From Alistipes sp. (lineage in GTDB: Bacteria > Bacteroidota > Bacteroidia > Bacteroidales > Rikenellaceae): a stretch of 64,000 bases of DNA. A program made the translations under genes and the position numbers. The notes beneath the pieces were generated by a model. The model saw only the letters and a list, made by a program, of their open reading frames with translations, searched no databases and was not told where the DNA came from. The stretch is from assembly GCA_020026415.1 (NCBI GenBank), contig JAHHQL010000012.1:1-64000 (forward strand), read 5' to 3'. Shown here one piece after another: positions 26,912 to 35,373 of this stretch. Positions within the stretch are counted from its first letter, which is position 1, and each line of letters starts with the position of its first letter.

Positions 26912-28743
26912 ATCGTTGTTTGTCGTTTTTTCGTTGCTTTGATCAGACGCATCTCGCACTTCCGGCAATCGAAATCAAGTCGGTAGCGTGCCGTGCCGTG
27001 TTCGATGTAGAGGTCGCCCCGAAGGCGGGGATTCTGTTTCAGACACTCGCCGATTTCGCGGCGTATGCAGTAGGCCGAACGCATCACACATTCGCCCTCC
27101 GTCGAGGATGCAAGTTCCAACGGAGGTTCGATCTTTTCCACGCCGTGATCGCGGTAGAACTCTGCGGCGAGGTGGTTCGTGACATTTTCGTCGGAGGTGA
27201 CCGTCGGCCACGGATAACGCACGTCGGATTGTTCGGGGGTGATGCGGTGCGCAAATTCGCGGCGGGTGCGGGCTTCGAGCAGGCGTTCGAGTCCCTCGCG
27301 GCGCATCTCGCCCAACAGCGAGGCGGGTACGAACCGTTCGCCGCCCTGCACCGCAACCTCTTCCACGCGGAAAATCGTGTCGCCGCTTTTGGCGGTCTGC
27401 ATGCGGACGGATTGCACGTTGCGTTCGGGGTTGTTGGCGCGTTCGGTTGTGAAATCACGCTCCGATATGCCTTCGAATCCTTCGCAATCGGTGTATTTCA
27501 GGGAGATGTGTCGTTCCGAGATCACAACTTCGGCCGTGGTGCGGATCGTGCGCCGCGTGCGGCTGCGCTCCAGCATCAGGTTGAAGCGATGGTCGGCATT
27601 GCGGTAAAGATCCATGCCGGGGGCGATGCCGTCCATGCGGTTGGGGGTGATCCAGCCGTCCTCTACGGCATTAACCGATGTGCCGAACGATCCGTCGCGG
27701 GTCACAAAGCAGATGCCGTCACCCGATGCAAGGTCGTGCGTTGTGTCGAGACGAAAGGCGGCATGTCGTCCGTGTCCGATGCGGGTGATACGACCGATGT
27801 ATTCGCCGACCGCCTTCGGGGTGTCGAACGAGGCCACGCCCGCGTGTTTGCCGTCGAAGAAATACTCCGAAAATCCGCGGGTGAAACTCTTCGCGGGGTC
27901 GGGTGTGAAATCCAGACGGCTTTCGCCCACCGACGAGCGGCACATGTCGGGACGTGCGCTTAGTTCGCGGTCGATGACCCCGCGGTAGTAACCCACCACG
28001 TTACGGATATAGCCCGTGTCTTTCAGCCGTCCCTCGATCTTGAACGAGGTGACGCCCGCATCCAGCAGATCGCCGATACGGTGGCTCAGGTTCATGTCGC
28101 TCACCGAAAGCAGGTGGCGCGAACGGAGGATTTTCGTCCCGCGCGCATCGGTCAGATCCCACTTCAGACGACAGGGTTGGGAGCAGGCTCCGCGGTTGCC
28201 GCTGCGGTCGGAAATCGACCGCGAGAGGAAACAACGACCGCTGTAACCCACGCAGATTGCGCCGTGGATGAAGCATTCGACATCGGCACGGGTGGCGGCA
28301 CAGATTTTTCGGATTTCGTCCAGAGAGAGCGAACGCTCCAAAATGACGCGGGCAAAACCCACCTCACCCAAAAACCTTGCCCCTTCCTCGGTCATGTTCG
28401 ACATTTGGGTCGAGGCATGGAGTTCGACGGGAAGATTCATCCGCCGAAGAGCCATGTCCTGTATGATGAGGGCATCGACTCCCGCGTCGATCAGATCGCG
28501 TGCCTGCCGTTCGGCATCGCGTAACTCGCTGTCCCAAAGCAGGGTGTTGAGGGTCGAATGCACCCTCACACCGTAGCGGTGGGCATATTCCGCCACACGG
28601 CGGATTTCGTCGTTTGCGTTGCCCGCTGCCTGTCGCGCACCGAAACGCGCACCTCCGATGTAGAGGGCGTCGGCACCCGAATCGACCGCTGCAACGGCCG
28701 ACTCGTAATCACGGGCGGGGGCTAAGAGTTCGATGAATTTCAC
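26908..28743 (-). CDS. U32 family protein, RlhA-like RNA hydroxylase
   Basis: 611 aa. The U32 domain (residues 1 to about 320) has the Cys-rich signature CFIHGAICVGYSGRCFLSRS then GNRGACSQPCR, ligands of a [4Fe-4S] cluster. A C-terminal extension gives it the length of RlhA (23S rRNA C2501 hydroxylation in E. coli) rather than of the shorter TrhP-type protein encoded at 55,776. Members were first called peptidases, but the RNA-hydroxylation role is better established. Which RNA is modified here is inferred. Confidence 0.85.
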   Translation of the reverse strand: MKFIELLAPARDYESAVAAVDSGADALYIGGARFGARQAAGNANDEIRRVAEYAHRYGVRVHSTLNTLLWDSELRDAERQARDLIDAGVDALIIQDMALRRMNLPVELHASTQMSNMTEEGARFLGEVGFARVILERSLSLDEIRKICAATRADVECFIHGAICVGYSGRCFLSRSISDRSGNRGACSQPCRLKWDLTDARGTKILRSRHLLSVSDMNLSHRIGDLLDAGVTSFKIEGRLKDTGYIRNVVGYYRGVIDRELSARPDMCRSSVGESRLDFTPDPAKSFTRGFSEYFFDGKHAGVASFDTPKAVGEYIGRITRIGHGRHAAFRLDTTHDLASGDGICFVTRDGSFGTSVNAVEDGWITPNRMDGIAPGMDLYRNADHRFNLMLERSRTRRTIRTTAEVVISERHISLKYTDCEGFEGISERDFTTERANNPERNVQSVRMQTAKSGDTIFRVEEVAVQGGERFVPASLLGEMRREGLERLLEARTRREFAHRITPEQSDVRYPWPTVTSDENVTNHLAAEFYRDHGVEKIEPPLELASSTEGECVMRSAYCIRREIGECLKQNPRLRGDLYIEHGTARYRLDFDCRKCEMRLIKATKKRQTTI

Positions 28744-28762
28744 CTTCGGAATTTAATTTTGC

Positions 28763-28770
28763 ACAAAAGT
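28763..28770 (-). promoter_or_regulatory. TAnnTTTG element of the U32-methyltransferase unit
   Basis: TACTTTTG on the minus strand, 19 bp before the U32 ATG. No -33 element at standard spacing. Confidence 0.5.
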
Positions 28771-28792
28771 ACATAATTTTATGAATTGTTTT

Positions 28793-28800
28793 GTAAATTT
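28793..28800 (+). promoter_or_regulatory. TAnnTTTG element of serS
   Basis: TAAATTTG, 40 bp before the serS ATG, in a very AT-rich divergent intergenic region. The -33 element is not clear. Confidence 0.5.
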
Positions 28801-28840
28801 GCAATTTATAGAACAGGAAAACTCATAAACAGATAATACC

Positions 28841-30112
28841 ATGCTTACACTCAAGCAAATTCGCGATGATCGCGAGGGTGCCATCCGTAAATTGGCAAAG
28901 AAAGGATTTGATGCCGCCGAGATTATCGACAAAGTAATCGCATTGGATGACCGCCGCAAGGCAATTCAGACTGAACTTGACGAGACGCTCGCCACCCAGA
29001 ACCGTGCCGCCAAAGAGATCGGTGCCTTGATGGGACAGGGTAAAAAAGAGGAGGCCGAGGAGCGCAAACGCTTCGTACAGACCCTCAAGGAGACTTCGTC
29101 GCGCTTGCAGGCCGAATCGACCGCCGTGCAGGACGAACTGCAGTCGAATCTGGTATTGCTGCCTAACTTCCCCGCAGAAATCGTTCCCGAAGGTCTTACC
29201 GCCAACGAAAACTTGGTCGTGAAGATCGTCGAAAGTTATACCAAACTGCCCGAAAACCCGCTGCCCCACTGGGAGTTGGCGCGTAAATACGACATCATAG
29301 ACTTCGATCTGGGTGTCAAACTGACCGGTGCGGGATTCCCCGTTTACAAGGGGAAGGGTGCCCGTTTGCAGCGCGCCCTGATCAACTTCTTCCTCGACTG
29401 CAACACCAAAGCCGGCTATCTGGAGGTGGAACCTCCCGTGATGGTCAATGAGGCTTCGGGTTTCGGTACGGGTCAGCTGCCCGACAAGGAGGGTCAGATG
29501 TACCACGCCACGGTCGATAATTTCTACCTCGTTCCGACGGCCGAAGTTCCCGTGACGAACATCTACCGCGACGTGATCCTCTCGAAGGAGGATTTCCCCG
29601 TGAAGATGACCGCCTACACGCCCTGTTTCCGTCGTGAGGCGGGTTCTTACGGCAAGGATGTGCGCGGTTTGAACCGTCTGCACCAGTTCGACAAGGTGGA
29701 ACTCGTTCAGTTGAGCCTGCCGGAGGTTTCGTACGAGGCTCTGGACGGAATGGTTGCCCACGTGGAGTCGATCGTCAAGGCACTCGGCCTGCCGTATCGT
29801 ATTCTGCGTCTGTGCGGTGGCGATATGTCCTTTACGTCGGCTCTGACCTACGATTTTGAGGTTTATTCCGAGGCTCAGAAACGCTGGCTGGAGGTGTCGT
29901 CCGTTTCGAACTTCGAGGCATTTCAGGCCAACCGTCTGAAACTGCGTTATCGTGGCGATGACAAGAAGACCCATCTGGCACACACGTTGAACGGTTCTTC
30001 TCTGGCTCTGCCCCGTATCGTGGCCGCCCTGTTGGAGAACTACCAGAGCGAAGAGGGTATTCGTATCCCCGAAGTGTTAATTCCTTACACAGGTTTTGAT
30101 ATTATCAAATAG
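28841..30112 (+). CDS. serS: Seryl-tRNA synthetase
   Basis: SerRS (423 aa, normal). The N-terminal coiled-coil arm that reads the long arm of tRNA-Ser spans about residues 25-105. The class II core has motif 2 FRREAGSYGKDVRGLNRLHQ and motif 3 near the C-terminus (NGSSLALPRIVAALLENYQ). It is monocistronic. The promoter of the next gene begins inside its last codons. Confidence 0.98.
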   Translation: MLTLKQIRDDREGAIRKLAKKGFDAAEIIDKVIALDDRRKAIQTELDETLATQNRAAKEIGALMGQGKKEEAEERKRFVQTLKETSSRLQAESTAVQDELQSNLVLLPNFPAEIVPEGLTANENLVVKIVESYTKLPENPLPHWELARKYDIIDFDLGVKLTGAGFPVYKGKGARLQRALINFFLDCNTKAGYLEVEPPVMVNEASGFGTGQLPDKEGQMYHATVDNFYLVPTAEVPVTNIYRDVILSKEDFPVKMTAYTPCFRREAGSYGKDVRGLNRLHQFDKVELVQLSLPEVSYEALDGMVAHVESIVKALGLPYRILRLCGGDMSFTSALTYDFEVYSEAQKRWLEVSSVSNFEAFQANRLKLRYRGDDKKTHLAHTLNGSSLALPRIVAALLENYQSEEGIRIPEVLIPYTGFDIIK

Positions 30113-30125
30113 TTTTTTATCTTTG
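30095..30125 (+). promoter_or_regulatory. Promoter of the ferredoxin gene
   Basis: TTTG (30095-30098), 19 nt, then TATCTTTG (30118-30125): full consensus. The -33 element lies in the 3' end of serS. Confidence 0.87.
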
Positions 30126-30196
30126 TGGCGTGTGACCACACATCACACGCTACATACACACACAACACACATACACACACTAAAATTTTTAAGAAA

Positions 30197-30367
30197 ATGG
30201 CTTACAAAATTACTGATTCATGCGTTGCATGTGGTACATGCATCGGTGAGTGCCCCGTAGAGGCTATCTCGGCTGGCGACATTTATGTAATTGATCCCGA
30301 AGCATGCATCGAGTGCGGTACCTGCGCCGGTGTCTGCCCCAATGAGGCAATCGTTCCCGGAGAGTAA
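30197..30367 (+). CDS. 2[4Fe-4S] ferredoxin
   Basis: A 56-aa clostridial-type ferredoxin. Two complete binding motifs are visible: CVACGTCIGECPVEAI and CIECGTCAGVCPNEAI, each CxxCxxCxxxCP. It carries low-potential electrons in the anaerobic cytoplasm. A frame extending 24 codons upstream reads through CA repeats and is not credible; ATG at 30197 gives MAYKITDSC. Its own promoter gives about a 65-nt leader made largely of CA repeats (30136-30180), which should be unstructured and may favour translation. Confidence 0.96.
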   Translation: MAYKITDSCVACGTCIGECPVEAISAGDIYVIDPEACIECGTCAGVCPNEAIVPGE

Positions 30368-30396
30368 TTTCCCGATTCGATTCGCAGATATTTTGA

Positions 30397-30426
30397 AAGG
30401 CTGTCTTTTCGGACAGTCTTTTTTTT
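30397..30426 (+). terminator. Terminator after the ferredoxin gene
   Basis: AAGGCTGTC and GACAGTCTT pair (one G-U) around TTTTCG, followed by a T8 run. Confidence 0.88.
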
Positions 30427-30457
30427 GTGCCTGTGTGTGGGGGTAGGGGCGGGCATG

Positions 30458-30484
30458 AAAAATCCCCGCCTTGCAGGGCGGGGA
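30458..30484 (-). terminator. Terminator downstream of mrr
   Basis: Minus strand: CCCCGCC (30483-30477) pairs with GGCGGGG (30470-30464) around CTGCAA and is followed by ATTTTTC. It ends 20 bp after the mrr stop. Confidence 0.85.
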
Positions 30485-30504
30485 GCAGCGTGTTGTGGGA
30501 CGGA

Positions 30505-31429
30505 TTAGTCCAGATCCCAGAAATCGCGGTCGATTTTCTTGATGGTCAAGACCTCTTCGGTCTGCATCCCAAGCCCGCTGTCATAGACATATTCGGCAAG
30601 TTCTTCGCCGTTGATCAGAATGATCGTGGGGTTGCCGTTCAAACTCTCGACATAATCGCGTGCGCCTTTCGTGAAATCCGAGGTGGTGATAAAGACACCC
30701 TTCTTGGACGGTGTGACGGCCACAGCCCCGACAAATCGTTGCACCTCCTCGCGGGAAACGTGATGGTCTTGGGCGTAGCGCTTGGCCTGAATGGCAATCA
30801 GATTGAATCCCAAAATATCTTCCCTGATAAATCCGTCGATTCCGCCGTCGTTGGATTTTTGGGTGACCGTACCCGAATTTTTCACCTCACCGCCATAACC
30901 CAAACTCTGCAACAACTGAACGACCATACGCTCAAAGTCATACGGGTCTTTGTTCAGCGCAATTTGCAGAATTTCATCCAAACGCTCCTTTTTGATCTTG
31001 AGGAACGAGTCGTAGAGGCGATCCTGCGGGGTCTGCGTTTCGGAGGGTTCTTCCTTGGGGGCAACGATTTCGGCTTTGGCTTTCTTTTTGGGGGCGGGTG
31101 CCTGCTCCCTGACCTTTTGCTGCACGTATTTTTCGATCTCGGCAGCCGTGTGTCCTGCGATTAATTCTTGACCTTTGGCACTGATGACATAGTAGGCTCG
31201 GCGCGGTCTTTCAATCAATTTTGCGAGAAAAAGATAACTTAATGCCCAATAAATGCGGTCATAGAAGATGCGCGCTGTGCGTGGGGTATTCTTCTGCCAC
31301 TTCCTCTTCGGTAAGATTGAAGTGTTCCGCCAATGAAGAAAGCATATCCTTGGCACGGTAGGGTTTATCGGTGTGCTCGGACAGAAATTTGAGCGCAGGT
31401 TGTTGGATCTCGTTATATTTCGGAATCAT
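30505..31429 (-). pseudogene. mrr: Mrr-type restriction endonuclease, frameshifted
   Basis: Two overlapping frames together encode a full Mrr protein of about 307 aa. The first frame starts at ATG 31429 (MIPKYNEIQQPALKFLSEHT) and stops near 31263. The second runs to 30505. Removing one G from the run at 31283-31286 joins them as EEYPRTARIFYDRIY, matching the order in the adjacent paralogue. The N-terminal winged-helix domain is followed by an acidic linker and an Mrr nuclease domain with DFERMVVQLLQSLGYGG, GGIDGFI and IAIQAKRYA (PD-(D/E)xK family, Gln variant). As read, no full-length protein is made from one frame. It could be a real null allele, phase variation, or a sequencing error. Confidence 0.85.
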
Positions 31430-31484
31430 AGGGTTGGTTGTTAGGTGTCAATATTTCGGACGGGGCAAAGCGCGTTTTGCTTTT

Positions 31485-31922
31485 TTACTGCTCCTTCAAC
31501 TCCTCGATCATGCGTTTCGGACGGCGTTTTCGGGTGGGCGGAAGGGGTACGGCTTCCTCCGATTGCCGCTTCAGCGTTTGCAGAAAATCGCCGATGGACT
31601 CCAACTGCAAGGCCACGGGGAATCCCAATGTGGGGGCTTCGATCAGAACACGTCCGTCGGCAGAGATGACGTAATAACCTCGGCGGGGACGTTCGATCAG
31701 ACGGACCGACAAAAGATGCCCCGTCGCCTTTTGGATGCGGTCGTGGAAGATGTAGCGGTGACGCGAGGTCTGCAAGTTGTATTCCGCCTTCAACTCTTCA
31801 TAAGAGAGTTTGAACTGATTGGCCAGCGGAAGAAGCATCTCCGGGACACTGTAAGGGCGGTCGGGATGGTTGTACAGGAATTGAAGAATCGACTGCTCAA
31901 GTTCGGTGATGGTCGGAATCAT
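31485..31922 (-). CDS. Stand-alone Mrr N-terminal (winged-helix) domain protein
   Basis: 145 aa, start MIPTITELEQSILQFLYNHP at ATG 31922. It aligns along its first ~100 residues with the mrr product 55 bp downstream: both share DRIxxAxxxLxxxxLIERPRRxYYVISA. It ends in a basic tail (TRKRRPKRMIEELKEQ) and has no nuclease domain. It is upstream of mrr on the same strand, so probably cotranscribed. It may bind DNA as a regulator or accessory subunit, or be a truncated duplicate. A longer upstream frame runs through the fMet tRNA and is not credible. Confidence 0.8.
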   Translation of the reverse strand: MIPTITELEQSILQFLYNHPDRPYSVPEMLLPLANQFKLSYEELKAEYNLQTSRHRYIFHDRIQKATGHLLSVRLIERPRRGYYVISADGRVLIEAPTLGFPVALQLESIGDFLQTLKRQSEEAVPLPPTRKRRPKRMIEELKEQ

Positions 31923-31971
31923 AAGGCGTTGCGGTTTTATACCGAAAGATACGAAATTTTCGGACAGGCAC

Positions 31972-32004
31972 AAAAAAAGACGAACCGTTTGAAACGATTC
32001 GTCT
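31972..32004 (-). terminator. Terminator of tRNA-fMet
   Basis: Minus strand: AGACGAATCGTTT pairs with AAACGGTTCGTCT (one mismatch), then a T7 run. It lies 5 bases past the tRNA. Confidence 0.85.
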
Positions 32005-32008
32005 GAGG

Positions 32009-32081
32009 TAGCGGGAGAAGGACTCGAACCTCCGGCCTTCGGGTTATGAGCCCGACGAGCTACCAACTGCTCCATCCCGCG
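32009..32081 (-). tRNA. Initiator tRNA-fMet(CAT)
   Basis: Anticodon CAT (complement of 32046-32048). Initiator hallmarks are visible: the first acceptor pair is a mismatch (C1 against T72), and the anticodon stem ends in three G-C pairs (CGGG/CCCG). No CCA is encoded after discriminator A. It has its own promoter and terminator. Confidence 0.93.
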
Positions 32082-32131
32082 ATATATCTTCAGTGCCTCG
32101 TTATGAGGCGGTCTGTCTCTCAAATGCACTG

Positions 32132-32162
32132 CAAAGATAAGACAAATATTTTAATTGACAAA
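32132..32162 (-). promoter_or_regulatory. Promoter of tRNA-fMet
   Basis: Minus strand: TTTG (32162-32159), 19 nt, then TATCTTTG (32139-32132). Full consensus, with about 45 nt of 5' leader. Confidence 0.87.
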
Positions 32163-32225
32163 ATATATTTTGGAAAATTCTTAAAAAAGTTTTTCAGTGT
32201 GTTGATTCACAGCGGAATAAATTTT

Positions 32226-34019
32226 TCAGGAAAATTTCTGTTTCATGGCTTCGGCCACAATTTCGGCCAAATCCTTCACTTCGTGTGTCGCACCTCGACT
32301 CAGGGCTTTTTTGCACAGCGGGCAGGCGGTGACAATCACTTCGGCACCCGTATCTTCCAATTCCGAGGTGACCGAGCGGGCGATTTTCAATTGCTGGGCA
32401 TCCGAAATGGCGGTATTCGCCACCGACGATCCGCAACACAGGGCGTGTTCGCGCGTATCGCGGGGTTCGAGCAGTGTGCCGACGGCCGAAATCACCTCGC
32501 GCGGCTCGTCGTAGATGCCCGATCCGCGACCCAGTTCGCAGGGGTCGTGATAGGTGAAGGGGGTCGATCCGTGTTCGAGGCGGAGTTTGCCCGTGCGGAT
32601 CAGACGCAGGATGTATTCCGAATGGTGGATCACCTCGATGCCCTCCAAGCGGTAATCCTCGCGGAAAACCTTCAGACAGATCGGACAGGAGGTTACCAGC
32701 GTGGTGATGCCGTGTTTGCGGAACAGATCCGTGTTGTACTCCATCATCTTGCGGGCGGCATCCGTCTCGCCGGACAGTTTCAGCGGTCGGCCGCAGCATA
32801 CGCCGCCCTCCTTGTCCGCCCACCATACCTCGTCGCCCGAAGCCGTGAAGATGCGGTTCATGGCATCGAGGATGCGCGGGGTCAGCAGGGTCATGCAACC
32901 CGCAAAATAGCCGACCTTGCCCGTACCCGACGAGCGGTCGATGCCGTTGAGGTAGGAGTAACGGCGGTCGGCGGGCATGTTGCGGATCTTGTCGCGCGAA
33001 TTTAAGCGCAGCGTATTCAGATCAATGCCCACGGGACAACGCTCCGCACAACGGCCGCACATCAGACAGTTGTCCGCCACCTCGCGCGTGAGCATGTGGT
33101 AGCGGCGGTCGCGCAGGAAATAGACCGACTGCACGTCGTTCACGCCCAAGACCGACTGCAACTGACAAGGGTCGATGCAGATACCGCAACGCGAGCAGGC
33201 TTCGATCTGGAAATGATCGTAGGACGAGACCTTTTCGGTGGATTTGAGGCGGTAGGCGCGTAAGAAGATCAGCGGAATCTCCGTAAAGATGTGCATGTAG
33301 CGCGAGAAGGGCAGTGCCACGAAGAACAAGCCCAGACACCACGAATAGATCCACCACGAGGATTCGTTGAGGTAAATCAACACATCGCGCGGGAACACCA
33401 TGGCGAAAACTCCGCCGAGGCTTCCCGTCAGGAATCCGCCACCGCCATACAGGGCGCAGATCAGACTTTCCGCCACCAGACGCGCGGGGAAGATGAACCA
33501 CAGCACGGACAACGCCAGACGGTCGCCCGGCACGTGACGGGTGGTGCGGCGCATACCCATACGACGCGACATGAAGCGTTTTGCCCATGCCAGCGCAACG
33601 CCCGACAACACCATCAACAACAGGAAGTCCATCAGGAACTCGAATCCCGCATTATGTTCGATGCCCGTTGCGAAGTATTTGAAGAAGACGTGTCCCTGAA
33701 CGGGTACCCACTTGAATCCCATATAGAACACGGTCTCGATCCAACCGACAACGATCAGCAAAAACCATCCGAACGCCAGCGACATGTGCATGTAACCCAA
33801 AAGCGGGTTTACGCGGCAGATCTTGCGGTGGATGAGCGATTCGAGGAGGACTTCACGAATGGCTCGCAGGGTAGCCGACGAGAAGATCCCCTTACGGATG
33901 AGGAGTTTGTCCTTGCGGGGGAGGCGTTTCAGCCAGCGACCCCACTTCCACACGAGGGCGGCGAACATGAAGGTCGCGCCCAAGAGAAAAGGCAGGCAAA
34001 ATGGTGCGTAGAACGTCAT
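32226..34019 (-). CDS. Membrane HdrE-HdrD fusion: heme/Fe-S oxidoreductase subunit
   Basis: 597 aa in three parts. Residues 1 to about 275 hold five or six hydrophobic helices like a nitrate-reductase-gamma/HdrE membrane domain, with His residues in GYMHMSLAFGWF and YMHIFTEIP that could bind heme b. Next come two [4Fe-4S] motifs (CSRCGICIDPC; CLMCGRCAERCP). The rest has two CCG modules as in HdrD: GCMTLL..VCCGRP..TSCPIC and DPCELG..ALCCGSS..TACPLC. It would pass electrons between the quinone pool and soluble partners. It is the last gene of a five-gene unit, one base after the small HdrC. Substrate unknown. Confidence 0.88.
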   Translation of the reverse strand: MTFYAPFCLPFLLGATFMFAALVWKWGRWLKRLPRKDKLLIRKGIFSSATLRAIREVLLESLIHRKICRVNPLLGYMHMSLAFGWFLLIVVGWIETVFYMGFKWVPVQGHVFFKYFATGIEHNAGFEFLMDFLLLMVLSGVALAWAKRFMSRRMGMRRTTRHVPGDRLALSVLWFIFPARLVAESLICALYGGGGFLTGSLGGVFAMVFPRDVLIYLNESSWWIYSWCLGLFFVALPFSRYMHIFTEIPLIFLRAYRLKSTEKVSSYDHFQIEACSRCGICIDPCQLQSVLGVNDVQSVYFLRDRRYHMLTREVADNCLMCGRCAERCPVGIDLNTLRLNSRDKIRNMPADRRYSYLNGIDRSSGTGKVGYFAGCMTLLTPRILDAMNRIFTASGDEVWWADKEGGVCCGRPLKLSGETDAARKMMEYNTDLFRKHGITTLVTSCPICLKVFREDYRLEGIEVIHHSEYILRLIRTGKLRLEHGSTPFTYHDPCELGRGSGIYDEPREVISAVGTLLEPRDTREHALCCGSSVANTAISDAQQLKIARSVTSELEDTGAEVIVTACPLCKKALSRGATHEVKDLAEIVAEAMKQKFS

Positions 34020-34020
34020 G

Positions 34021-34356
34021 TCAGAAATCTCCCAGTTTACGTTTGATGAGCATGATCACACCGCGGGTGTTGATGCCGCGCGGGCATACCAGACGGCACT
34101 TGCCGCACAGCATACATTTGTTCAGCTCCTCATACAGTCCTTTGTATTCGCCGCGGCGTACCAGCGTGTGGACGCGGCGGATGTTGAAGTCGGTCAGGCA
34201 TCCTGCCGTGCAGACCGCCGTGCAGGCTCCGCAACCGATGCAGGCCTGCAATTCGGGCATTTCGCGCAGAATCTCGTCGCTCTTGCGCAGGTTGTTGCGG
34301 TCGATGTCGATGGCGCGCGGCTTGGAAATCGTATATCCGAAATTAATCGCTGCCAT
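34021..34356 (-). CDS. HdrC-like 4Fe-4S protein, small
   Basis: 111 aa. Two iron-sulfur motifs, CIGCGACTAVC (the fourth Cys followed by TAGC) and CMLCGKCRLVCPRG, separated by a helical spacer as in HdrC/QmoC N-termini. The ATG overlaps the stop of the HdrA gene (TAATG). Together with the next gene it corresponds to the HdrC plus HdrE halves that are fused in QmoC of sulfate reducers. Confidence 0.88.
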   Translation of the reverse strand: MAAINFGYTISKPRAIDIDRNNLRKSDEILREMPELQACIGCGACTAVCTAGCLTDFNIRRVHTLVRRGEYKGLYEELNKCMLCGKCRLVCPRGINTRGVIMLIKRKLGDF

Positions 34357-35360
34357 TATGCTCCGAGGTATTGCGCCACGGTGTCGGCCACGGCCGCGGC
34401 ATCGTTCAACGATTCGCCGATGTTCTTGGGTGCGGTGATCGTGCCGGCGTAGAAAATACCCTCGCGGTTGCTTTCCACGTTTCCCAAGAATTGGTCTCTG
34501 GGGGCGAAAAATCCGTTTTCGGCGCGTTCCAGTCCCGCCGATCGGGCAAAGGAGGCGTTGTCGTCGTTGGCACGCATGCCGATCAGAAGAATCAGCATAT
34601 CGACACTCATGTGCAGGGGGCGTCCCGTCAGTGTGTCCTCGGCCTTGATCTGGATGCGGCCGTCGATCGTGGGGCTCGCCTCCGAGATACGACCGCGCAC
34701 GAAGTGGATGTTGTGGCGGATCTGCGCCTCGCGGTACATCTCTTCGTAACCCGGACCGAACATACGGATGTCCATATAGAAATTGAAGACGTCGGCTTCG
34801 GGAAAGAACTGCTTGAGTTCCACGGCCTGTTTCACGCCCGTGATGCAGCACACCTTCGAGCAGTGTTTCTGGCACACCTTCTCGTCACGCGAACCGACGC
34901 AGTGCAGGAAGGCGATGCGTTTGGGGCGTTCGCCGTTTTTCATCGTCACGCGGCCTTCGTTCAGCATGCGTTCGATGTCGGCCGATGTATAGACATTGTC
35001 GTAAAGGCCGTAGCCGTACTCCTCCTTGATGCGGGCATCGAAAAGCGTGAAGCCCGAAGCGAGGATCACGGCATCGCAATCGAGGCGTTCGCCCCCTTTG
35101 AGGATGACGTGGTCGCGGTCGAAACTTTCGACCGTGGAGTTGAGGCGTGTGGCGATGCCTGCTTTCTGCACCTGATTACGCAGTTCGTTCAGCACGTCGG
35201 ATGCGGGCGTGAACGAGGGGAAAAGCACATACCAACCGCGGAGTTTGCCGCCGAGTTCCGTCTCTTTTTCGATGATGAGCGGTTCGATGCCGCGGTGTTT
35301 GAGTTTGAGGGCAGACTGCATGCCGGCAATGCCGCCTCCTATGATGATTACTCGTTTCAT
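34356..35360 (-). CDS. HdrA/QmoA-like FAD iron-sulfur oxidoreductase
   Basis: 334 aa. An N-terminal FAD-binding fold begins MKRVIIIGGGIAGMQSALKL. A Cys-rich HdrA signature HCVGSRDEKVCQKHC followed by SKVCC lies in the middle, and a second dinucleotide motif region follows. It is much shorter than archaeal HdrA: the C-terminal ferredoxin domains are absent, as in QmoA. In HdrABC such a subunit is the flavin site of electron bifurcation or confurcation; whether this one bifurcates is unknown. A longer frame upstream overlaps hdrB and is not used. Confidence 0.88.
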   Translation of the reverse strand: MKRVIIIGGGIAGMQSALKLKHRGIEPLIIEKETELGGKLRGWYVLFPSFTPASDVLNELRNQVQKAGIATRLNSTVESFDRDHVILKGGERLDCDAVILASGFTLFDARIKEEYGYGLYDNVYTSADIERMLNEGRVTMKNGERPKRIAFLHCVGSRDEKVCQKHCSKVCCITGVKQAVELKQFFPEADVFNFYMDIRMFGPGYEEMYREAQIRHNIHFVRGRISEASPTIDGRIQIKAEDTLTGRPLHMSVDMLILLIGMRANDDNASFARSAGLERAENGFFAPRDQFLGNVESNREGIFYAGTITAPKNIGESLNDAAAVADTVAQYLGA

Positions 35361-35373
35361 TCGTTTCGTAGTA

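Noticed and set aside
30136..30180. CA-rich tract as a CRISPR or satellite repeat
   Set aside because: It is a short low-complexity leader with no repeat-spacer pattern. No CRISPR array or cas gene was seen anywhere in the window.
30505..32162. Defence island or integrated element next to tRNA-fMet
   Set aside because: The Mrr pair lies near a tRNA gene, but no integrase, no direct-repeat copy of the tRNA 3' end and no phage genes are visible.
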